From Acidaminococcus intestini DSM 21505 (GTDB lineage Bacteria > Bacillota > Negativicutes > Acidaminococcales > Acidaminococcaceae): 64,000 nt of DNA. Position 1 is the first letter of the stretch. Every line of letters begins with the position of its first letter. Below are positions 27,885 to 34,159 of this stretch, one piece after another. A program made the translations under genes and the position numbers. The notes below the pieces were generated by a model. It did no database searches. It saw only the letters and a list, made by a program, of their open reading frames with translations, and was not told where the DNA came from. The DNA lies in the NCBI RefSeq assembly GCF_000425045.1, contig NZ_AULA01000008.1, forward strand, positions 31,574-95,573, in the 5' to 3' direction.

Positions 27885-29139
27885 AATCCAGCGTCTGCGG
27901 CGCAAATTCATTCTCGTAGGCACTCTTGCCGTTATCATCATTGTGGTTGGCGCGTTGGGGCTCATCAATACCATTTCCTATATGCGTATGCAGCACTCCG
28001 TTTTTTCGCTCCTCACAAGTATCTCCGAAAATGGAGGGCAGCTGCCGCGGCGGGAAGGAGAACGGCCCTCTTCCTGGATTGAGGATCCGGACTGGTACAA
28101 TGATTCCCCGGAATCGATCTATCAGATCCGTTATTTTAGTATTGTTCTCGACCGCCTCGGCAATGTAGAAGATGTCAACCTTTCCCGCATTGCTTCCTTT
28201 AGTGAAAGTGAGGCGGTCCAAGTTGTCCGGAGCGTCATCGAATCACAGAGGGATCGGGGAATCTTTCGCAAGAACCGGGCAAGTTACAGCTATATGGTGA
28301 CGCCCCTTGACAATCATCAATACCGTATTGTCATTATGGATTCTACAAAGGACGTGGCAGCTGTGGAAAGCTTTGTCCGGTATTCCCTGCGCTTTGGTAT
28401 TGGCTGCATTCTGGTTTATGTCCTTGTCCTGACCGGGCTTTGCAACCTTATCATCCGGCCCTTCGTCGATAATATGGAAAACCAGAAGCGTTTCATTACC
28501 AATGCTGGCCATGAACTCAAGACCCCGATTGCCATCATTTCTGCCAATACGGAAGCCTTGGAACTCATTCAGGGAAAGAGTGAGTGGACGGCCAATATCC
28601 TGACGCAGGTCAAGCGCCTTTCCCGCCTCATCTCGAGCCTCATCACCCTTTCGAAGATGGGCGAAAAACGTAAGGAAGACCTGCAGAAAGAGGAGCTGGA
28701 TTTGACGCCTCTTTTCAAGGATACGGTGGAGCAGTTCAGGCCTCTTGTCAAAGCGGATGATAAGACCCTATCCCTAACCGCACCGGATACCCTTCCTGTT
28801 ATGACGGACCAGCGTTCCCTTGTGGAGCTGATCAATATCCTCATGGATAATGCGGTCAAATACTGTGACGCCAAAGGAACCATTGCAGCGTCGCTGACCC
28901 GAAGGGGCAAACAAGGTTTTGTCATTGCTATTTCCAATGCTTATGCCAAAGGGGAAGGAGAGGACTATTCTCATTATTTTGAGCGGTTTTATCGCGGTGA
29001 CAGTTCCCATGACAGCACCATTCCTGGCTACGGGATTGGCTTATCCATGGCAAAGGAGATGGTCGCCCTCCTGGATGGACAGATCTCTGTATCCTATAAG
29101 GATCATATCATTACCTATGCGCTGACCTTCGAGCACTAA
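27877..29139 (+). CDS. Membrane sensor histidine kinase
   Basis: A 420-residue partner of the preceding response regulator. The first membrane span is about 11-32. An extracytoplasmic sensor region of about 135 residues follows, with no domain I recognise, and a second span is at about 172-192. The dimerisation domain has the phospho-acceptor His212 in AGHELKTPIAII. The ATP-binding domain has the N-box LMDNAVKYCD and the G-box YGIGLSMAKEM. ATG 27877 is used because CAGGAGG lies 6 bases upstream; the upstream in-frame start lies deeper inside the regulator gene. Confidence 0.92.
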   Translation: MAEIQRLRRKFILVGTLAVIIIVVGALGLINTISYMRMQHSVFSLLTSISENGGQLPRREGERPSSWIEDPDWYNDSPESIYQIRYFSIVLDRLGNVEDVNLSRIASFSESEAVQVVRSVIESQRDRGIFRKNRASYSYMVTPLDNHQYRIVIMDSTKDVAAVESFVRYSLRFGIGCILVYVLVLTGLCNLIIRPFVDNMENQKRFITNAGHELKTPIAIISANTEALELIQGKSEWTANILTQVKRLSRLISSLITLSKMGEKRKEDLQKEELDLTPLFKDTVEQFRPLVKADDKTLSLTAPDTLPVMTDQRSLVELINILMDNAVKYCDAKGTIAASLTRRGKQGFVIAISNAYAKGEGEDYSHYFERFYRGDSSHDSTIPGYGIGLSMAKEMVALLDGQISVSYKDHIITYALTFEH

Positions 29140-29187
29140 AAAAAGACCTGACAGGGCCACCTAGAAGCGGTTCTGCTGGGTCTTTTC
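29140..29187 (+). terminator. Terminator after the two-component operon
   Basis: AAAAAGACC pairs with GGTCTTTT across an imperfect inner stem, ending in TTTT. Confidence 0.65.
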
Positions 29188-29265
29188 TGCATCTATGGGA
29201 ATAATTAATCCAGTATAGCCCTCATCCGCCGTATTGGAGAAATCTTGTTTTTGCAACCATTCCCG

Positions 29266-29617
29266 TTATTCTTCTGTTTCGAGAATATCAATTCGTTCAA
29301 TAAAAAAAATGACGGGACGCGTTCCATAATTGCAGCAGGCAATCATCGTACGGTCATCACTTGTCCAGCCATGCATGATGGATCCGCACTGAAGGGGTGT
29401 ATGGACATAGCGGCCGATGGTATCCCACGCTTCTCCGCAAAAGCGCCCATTCATAAGATGATGAAAAACATCCTGTGTCGTCGTTCGTTTCAAAAGAAAC
29501 GGATCCCCCCTTTTTGAAATAGGGACAGGGATCGGAATTAGAATTTGCAAGATAGGCTTTTTGGGATTCGGGAAAGATCTTGGTCTCAAGGTCGGTAATT
29601 CGGCATTCGTGCTGCAT
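29266..29617 (-). pseudogene. TIGR04076-like gene split by a +1 frameshift
   Basis: The ATG at 29617 (AAAGGTGG upstream) opens a frame encoding QHECRITDLE and later DPCPYFKKG. The rest of the family pattern (FCGEAWDTIGRYV, then MIACCNYGTRPVIFFIERI) lies in the neighbouring frame and ends at 29266. The switch point is the homopolymer A5G6 (minus strand, near 29505-29516). Removing one base there restores a continuous protein of about 116 residues reading CPYFKKGDPFLLKRT. It may be a real mutation, a phase-variable tract, or a sequencing error. TIGR04076 proteins are small, Cys-containing and uncharacterised. Confidence 0.75.
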
Positions 29618-29700
29618 AGGGGGCACCACCTTTCTGGATTTTTTACTATTATATAGGAAACGTTGGATGAACACCAATAAAAACGTGCTTTTCTGATGAA

Positions 29701-29749
29701 AGCAAAAAGACATGATGCGAAAGAGGGGGAGCATCATGTCTTTTTTGCT
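29701..29749 (-). terminator. Strong terminator after the CMD-family gene
   Basis: AGCAAAAAGACATGATGC pairs with GCATCATGTCTTTTTTGCT (one extra base), an 18-bp stem that includes its own U tract on either strand. It therefore also insulates the frameshifted gene. Confidence 0.85.
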
Positions 29750-29773
29750 GATATAAAAAGGAGTGGGAATACA

Positions 29774-30163
29774 TCAGTTTTCGTCAATGGGCTCGAACAT
29801 ATCCAGGGTTTCCAGGATGGGCAGGAGCTTTGTGACGCCGCAGGTAAAGAAGATAATGCGGATGACTTCAAAAATCTCATCCAAGGTGGCCCCATTTTCA
29901 AGGGCCAAGCGGGAATGAACCTTCATGGTTGTTTCCGTTCCCGTTGCCATTCCAATGGCCATAACGATGAGTTCGCGATATTTCCGCGGGATCTGAACAT
30001 CTTTTTTGTTGCAGTTTACATACTGCTCGAGGAACATTTTTACAAGGGAGGGATCATTGCCCATGGTTCGATGGGAATCCATGATCTTGCCGCCGCGGGC
30101 TTCCTTCAGTTTCTGGAGAAAAGCACGGGATCGCTTCAGTTTTTCTTCATCCGTTTGTTTCAC
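29774..30163 (-). CDS. Carboxymuconolactone decarboxylase (CMD)-like protein lacking the redox cysteines
   Basis: A 129-residue all-helical CMD/AhpD-like protein with the usual core KYRELIVMAIGMATGTETTMKVHSRLALENGA, seen here in separate pieces. AhpD-type members have CxxCxxxH at this place. Here it reads TETTMKVH, with Thr at both cysteine positions and only the His kept, so a peroxidase or disulfide role is unlikely. The start is GTG 30163, with AAGGTG upstream overlapping the end of the preceding gene. It is 11 bases downstream of the decarboxylase-like gene and surely cotranscribed. Function is unknown. Confidence 0.78.
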   Translation of the reverse strand: MKQTDEEKLKRSRAFLQKLKEARGGKIMDSHRTMGNDPSLVKMFLEQYVNCNKKDVQIPRKYRELIVMAIGMATGTETTMKVHSRLALENGATLDEIFEVIRIIFFTCGVTKLLPILETLDMFEPIDEN

Positions 30164-30174
30164 AGTAGGTCACC

Positions 30175-31551
30175 TTATCCTTTATATTTTTTTTTAAGAA
30201 AAGGCACGGCAATTTCGGGGAAGAGGGCATAGGTAAGCACATCTTCTCTTGTGCGTGCAAGCTCTCCTGCAGCCGTCCTTGCTTTTTCAAGGCCCGGTGC
30301 AATTCGGCTGCCCGGTCTAGAAAAGTCCGGTTCCTTTCCTTTTAGTGCTAATTTAGAAAGTTCCGCATCGATCTTTCCTGGCGGCATACCATATAGGCCG
30401 CGGCAGTAATTGGTCATTTCCTTGGAAATCATGCCGTAGCGCTTTCCTGTGAGAACGTTGACCGTTGCCTGGGCGCCGCAGATCTGACTCGACGGCGTTG
30501 CAAGGGGCGGATAGCCCATATCGGCCCGGACTTGGATCACTTCTTTGAGGACTTTGGGAAGCCTGTCGGACATATTCATCGTTTTGAGCTGACTTTCGAG
30601 GTTCGAAAGCATCCCGCCCGGAATCTGATGGTTCAGGCATCCTACGTCGACGCCAACGAGTTTCGTTGCCATGTCGGCATGGTTTTGTCTGACGGCAAGG
30701 AACTTCTTGTTGATGGCATCAAACTGTCCTAAACCAATCTTGGGGTCACGCGGCGTTCCCCGTAGGGCAGCAATATAGCTTTCAATGGGAGGATGAGCCG
30801 AGCTGAAGGCCATGGAAGAGACACATACATCAAGACCGTCCACGCCAGCTTGGATGGCTTCCCAGTAGGCCATATCCGCAAGACCGCCCACGCAGTGGGC
30901 ATGGAGATGAATGGGCACGGTCAATTCTTTCTTAAGGGCTCGAATGAGGTCGTAAGCTGCCTTTGGCGTCATGAGCCCGGCCATATCTTCTACGTGAATG
31001 GCAGACGCACCCATGGAAACCTGGTCCTTGGCATTTTGGACATAGCTTTCAATCGTATTGAAAGGACTGATGTTGTACTGCAGGGACCCTTCAATGATCT
31101 TCCCGGCCTTTTTGATGGCATCAAAAGCCGTTTCACAGTTCCTGAGGTCGCCTAGGGCATCAAAGGTAAGGAAAATATCGATGCCGTTATCGGCGGCACG
31201 GGCCACAAATTCTTCGACAACATCATCGGGGTAGGCCTGGTAGCCTACAAGGTTTTGGGCACGGAGCACCATTTTGAGCGGCGTCTTCTTGACATGCTGC
31301 TTAAAGATGCGGAGTCGCTCCCAAGGATCTTCTTGAAGGTAACGGATACAGACGTCAAAGGTGGCGCCGCCCCACATTTCCATGGTCGCAAAGCCAACTT
31401 CGTCCATTTCCTCCAAGAGGGGAATCATTTCGTCTGTTGTCATACGGGTTGCAAATAAGGATTGCTGTCCATCCCTGAATTCGACGCTATTGAACTGCAA
31501 GGGATGAGGATTGCCTGCGTAGTAAGGCACTTCTTTATGTGAAAAGAACAT
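30175..31551 (-). CDS. Oxaloacetate decarboxylase alpha / pyruvate carboxylase B-like protein with altered active site
   Basis: A 458-residue protein of the carboxyltransferase (transcarboxylase 5S-like) family, without a biotinyl domain. Metal-site residues are Asp27 (RDGQQS), His217 and His219 (HLHAH). The lysine that is carboxylated and bridges the metal in known members (KDMAGL, Lys184 in the P. shermanii 5S subunit) is Glu188 here (HVEDMAGLM), with the same spacing of 161 residues from the Asp. The later SSMAFSSAHPPIES segment also differs from the usual pattern. It may cleave a 2-oxo or hydroxy acid without biotin, but this is inference. ATG 31551 lies about 10 bases after AAAGGA; a GTG at 31560 is too close. 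Confidence 0.8.
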   Translation of the reverse strand: MFFSHKEVPYYAGNPHPLQFNSVEFRDGQQSLFATRMTTDEMIPLLEEMDEVGFATMEMWGGATFDVCIRYLQEDPWERLRIFKQHVKKTPLKMVLRAQNLVGYQAYPDDVVEEFVARAADNGIDIFLTFDALGDLRNCETAFDAIKKAGKIIEGSLQYNISPFNTIESYVQNAKDQVSMGASAIHVEDMAGLMTPKAAYDLIRALKKELTVPIHLHAHCVGGLADMAYWEAIQAGVDGLDVCVSSMAFSSAHPPIESYIAALRGTPRDPKIGLGQFDAINKKFLAVRQNHADMATKLVGVDVGCLNHQIPGGMLSNLESQLKTMNMSDRLPKVLKEVIQVRADMGYPPLATPSSQICGAQATVNVLTGKRYGMISKEMTNYCRGLYGMPPGKIDAELSKLALKGKEPDFSRPGSRIAPGLEKARTAAGELARTREDVLTYALFPEIAVPFLKKKYKG

Positions 31552-31620
31552 AGGGAACACATCCTTTGATCAAATTCATCAGAAATTCGGATAGGCAGTC
31601 CGAAATCATCGATTTGTCGT

Positions 31621-31679
31621 TAGGTTTAACGTTATACTAGAGATAACTGAATCATAACCCACTTTGAATGGCTTGTCAA
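31621..31679 (-). promoter_or_regulatory. Promoter and LacI-type operator of the decarboxylase-like operon
   Basis: On the minus strand TTGACA (31679-31674), a 17-bp spacer and TATGAT (31656-31651). The CG-centred imperfect palindrome TAGGTTTAACGTTATACTAG (31621-31640) begins just after the expected transcription start. The same kind of element occurs at the other units of this region. Confidence 0.7.
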
Positions 31680-31730
31680 GAAATAATTTTCCGTATATTT
31701 AAAACTCCTGAAAACGCCGTCAACTTAATA

Positions 31731-31769
31731 GATAAAAAGAGTAGTGAAACTTGGGCTTCACTACTCTTT
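31731..31769 (-). terminator. Terminator of the LacI-family gene
   Basis: AAAGAGTAGTGAA pairs with TTCACTACTCTTT, a 13-bp perfect stem. The minus-strand continuation is TTTTTATC. Confidence 0.9.
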
Positions 31770-31774
31770 GCTGA

Positions 31775-32788
31775 TTACAGGGAAAAACTTTCACGTAAGA
31801 CGACTTTGGGCTGCAGGATCTTATGCAGGGGACCTGCTTCCTCGCCTGACAGAAGCTTCATGAGCATGGCTACGATTTCCCTACTCACTTCCTGCTGGGA
31901 AATCTCGATGACGCTGAGGGAGGGAATAGTGTAAAGGGTTGTTTCAGGACTCATAAGGGATGTTGTAAGGATTTCCGTATCCTCGGGAACAGCTACGCCG
32001 CTGCGATGGAGTTCATAAAGGGCGCCTCTAGCAAGTTCATCCGCTTCGGAGTAGATGACAGGAGGGCGCTTTCCAAGACGCAGGTATTTTGCTGCTCCTT
32101 TCACGCCGCCTTCAATGGAATTATCACAGTAGATGAGGGCTTCCGAGGCTATTTCGATGCCAAGTTCCTTGCAGGAAGTGAGGAAGGCTTTGGTACGGAC
32201 TCCTGTTGCGACGTAAGGCGTTTTCCCCGCAAGAAGTGCGGCCTCTCTATAGCCTTTGTCATAAAGAAGACGGGCTGCCTCACGGCCGACGGCCTTGTCA
32301 TCAACACTGATGGTGGAGTGCAGGGCGGACGTTCTGTTGATGAGAATGACCGGGGATTGGGAGGGGGTATTTTCAAGGAATTCCACATCATGGAGCGAGG
32401 ACGCACCAATGATCATGGCATTGTAACTGTTCTTTGCAAAAATGGAGGCCTTTTCATCCAAGTGGTCATTTTGATAGGTCTGGATGACAAGCTCACAGTC
32501 ATATTGATGAGCAATCAGCTCTTCCTGGATGTAGTTGATGAAAGTGGCCATAATGTTAGTTCTGTGGTCACTGGGCCAAAAAAAAGCAAGACTCGGCTTT
32601 TTTATTTCATTGGAGCGTAGCCGCCGAGCACTGAGGTTCGGCTGATAGTCAAGGTCCCTGACGGCATTCATAACTTTTTCAAGTGTCGCCTGGGAAATCT
32701 TCCGGTCTTCAGCTTTTCCGTTCAAAATAATGGATACCGTCGTCGGTGAGACGCCCGCTCTTTTTGCAACATCTTTGATGGTGGACAC
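31775..32788 (-). CDS. LacI-family transcriptional regulator
   Basis: A 337-residue repressor-type protein. The N-terminal LacI helix-turn-helix is STIKDVAKRAGVSPTTVSII, followed by a hinge and a periplasmic-binding-protein-like effector domain. GTG 32788 is the best start (AGGG six bases upstream and the canonical first residues); the longer TTG version adds six atypical residues. Its gene has its own near-consensus promoter with a palindrome after it. Related palindromes lie after the promoters of the decarboxylase-like, hydrolase, POR and double-cupin genes. It is therefore the probable autogenous repressor of this whole region. The ligand is unknown, perhaps a hydroxy-carboxylate rather than a sugar. 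Confidence 0.9.
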   Translation of the reverse strand: MSTIKDVAKRAGVSPTTVSIILNGKAEDRKISQATLEKVMNAVRDLDYQPNLSARRLRSNEIKKPSLAFFWPSDHRTNIMATFINYIQEELIAHQYDCELVIQTYQNDHLDEKASIFAKNSYNAMIIGASSLHDVEFLENTPSQSPVILINRTSALHSTISVDDKAVGREAARLLYDKGYREAALLAGKTPYVATGVRTKAFLTSCKELGIEIASEALIYCDNSIEGGVKGAAKYLRLGKRPPVIYSEADELARGALYELHRSGVAVPEDTEILTTSLMSPETTLYTIPSLSVIEISQQEVSREIVAMLMKLLSGEEAGPLHKILQPKVVLRESFSL

Positions 32789-32835
32789 GAAAATCCCTGC
32801 TTTCAATAATCATCCTGCCTGGAGCTAGATGGAAT

Positions 32836-32887
32836 CAGTTTAGTAAACAGCTGCTTTCAGCATACTGAAGGGATCTAAAAAAGTCAA
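32836..32887 (-). promoter_or_regulatory. Promoter and operator-like palindrome of the LacI-family gene
   Basis: On the minus strand TTGACT (32887-32882), a 17-bp spacer and TATGCT (32864-32859). The palindrome CTGTTTACTAAACTG (32850-32836) lies at the expected start site. It lacks the central CG of the other sites but keeps similar arms, suggesting autoregulation by a variant operator. Confidence 0.6.
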
Positions 32888-32918
32888 GGTAATAAAAGGG
32901 CCTTCTTCTTGACTTTTT
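32876..32918 (-). terminator. Terminator of the alpha/beta hydrolase gene
   Basis: AAGTCAAG pairs with CTTGACTT, with inner AAGG/CCTT-type pairing. Minus-strand transcripts then read TTTTTT. The stem includes the -35 element of the LacI-family promoter, so termination and initiation share sequence. Confidence 0.6.
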
Positions 32919-32925
32919 ATGCCCC

Positions 32926-33822
32926 TCAACAAACGCTTGGAAAAGGATTTGTATACTGACCGTTCTGAAGGAACCTCAGATAGGACAAGATCAAGGCTTC
33001 CCCTTCCTCATGACCTTCCGTCCGTCTTGGCAGAAAACCATGGCGGGCACCCAAGATTGTTTTAGCCGTTACTGCGGTGCCTGCTTCTGCTAAATGACGG
33101 GCAAAGGTCAAGGCTTCATCACAAAGAATGTCATGTTCTGCCGTAATGATAAGCACAGGAGGAAAGCCTTTGAGCTGGTCTTTTGATGCAAAAAGAGGGG
33201 AGATCAAGGGATTTTCCGTGCCACCATGAGGGAGGTAACAAGCGATTCCAAAACTTGCCACTTCAATCATGCGGGGATCCTTGATCCCGCCTTTTTTATC
33301 AGCTAATTTACCGGTTAAGTCACAAGGAGGATAGCAGCAAATAAGTCCTGTAGGGAGCTTGCGACCTTCTTCAAGAAAGGTGAGCGTCATGCCCGTAATG
33401 AGATTTGCGCCAGCACTTTGGCCCATAAGCACGAGATTATCCTTGGAACCGCCAAGGTCTTCGGCGTGACTCTCTACATAGGATAAGAGATCAAGCCCTT
33501 CTTCAAACGTATAAGGGAAAGGGTGTTCCGGCGCGGTCTTATAGTCGACATCAAGATATAAAGAACCGCTCCGATAGGCCATCATGTGTGAAAACTCAAT
33601 ATCCTGTCCTCGATACCCTTTGATAAAGGCGCCTCCATGAAAATTCACAATAGTGGGTAGGAGATCCTTTTTCGTATGAGGACGATAAAGGTGAACCAAA
33701 AGGCTGCCGTAACGCGTGGGGACAAAGAGACTCTTTGTTTCTGCCAAGGGATAACGGCCAAGATAATCCTTATTGACAGAAAGGTTGGCACATTCAGAGC
33801 GAATTTGGGAAAGCAAATCCAT
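32926..33822 (-). CDS. Alpha/beta hydrolase, HSL-type esterase
   Basis: A 298-residue esterase of the hormone-sensitive-lipase (acetyl-esterase) group. The oxyanion motif HGGAF (in VNFHGGAFIKG), nucleophile GQSAGA, acid residue in ITAEHDILCDEA and His in GARHGF are all present. No signal peptide is seen, so it is cytoplasmic. ATG 33822 has GGAGG 8 bases upstream. It is a single gene under its own promoter with a LacI-type operator. In context it may release a free hydroxy acid from an ester substrate, which is speculative. Confidence 0.88.
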   Translation of the reverse strand: MDLLSQIRSECANLSVNKDYLGRYPLAETKSLFVPTRYGSLLVHLYRPHTKKDLLPTIVNFHGGAFIKGYRGQDIEFSHMMAYRSGSLYLDVDYKTAPEHPFPYTFEEGLDLLSYVESHAEDLGGSKDNLVLMGQSAGANLITGMTLTFLEEGRKLPTGLICCYPPCDLTGKLADKKGGIKDPRMIEVASFGIACYLPHGGTENPLISPLFASKDQLKGFPPVLIITAEHDILCDEALTFARHLAEAGTAVTAKTILGARHGFLPRRTEGHEEGEALILSYLRFLQNGQYTNPFPSVC

Positions 33823-33850
33823 AGGGAGACCTCCAATCTATATGCAAGCG

Positions 33851-33899
33851 TAGGTAAAACGTTAACCTTATTATTACATCGGAAGATAGAGAATGACAA
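33851..33899 (-). promoter_or_regulatory. Promoter and LacI-type operator of the hydrolase gene
   Basis: On the minus strand TTGTCA (33899-33894), a 17-bp spacer and TAATAA (33876-33871). The operator-like TAGGTAAAACGTTAACCTTA (33851-33870) is CG-centred, with AGGT/ACCT arms, and overlaps the expected start site. The stretch 33900-34017 between the two divergent promoters shows nothing else. Confidence 0.7.
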
Positions 33900-34017
33900 G
33901 CTGATTTATTGAAATAATGGCACGGAAATCAAGATAGGCGCCCATCCAAAATTTTCAAAAGTCATTTTATTACATTATATGACCCTCATTTTCGGGGAAT
34001 TTTCTGATTTTTGCATA

Positions 34018-34083
34018 TTGACAAAGGCCTGTTCACTTATTAAAATGAGTTCAAGTAAAACGATTTACTAATACGTTAAACTA
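34018..34083 (+). promoter_or_regulatory. Promoter and tandem LacI-type operators of the POR operon
   Basis: TTGACA (34018-34023), a 17-bp spacer and TAAAAT (34041-34046). Two CG-centred elements follow: AGTAAAACGATTTACT (34054-34069) and TAATACGTTAAACTA (34069-34083), with centres 13 bp apart. The first is an almost perfect palindrome covering the transcription start. A leader of about 100 nt leads to the ATG at 34160. Confidence 0.72.
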
Positions 34084-34159
34084 GCGACAAATCAGAAAAG
34101 GCTCTTTTCGCCTTAGGCAAGCGGAAAGGCAATTAAGTCAAGAAGAGAGGGTTCTTATA

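Noticed and set aside
29505..29516. Programmed frameshifting in the TIGR04076-like gene
   Set aside because: A +1 shift is required, and A5G6 is not a recognised +1 slippery site with a stimulatory structure. A simple indel is more likely, though I cannot exclude it.
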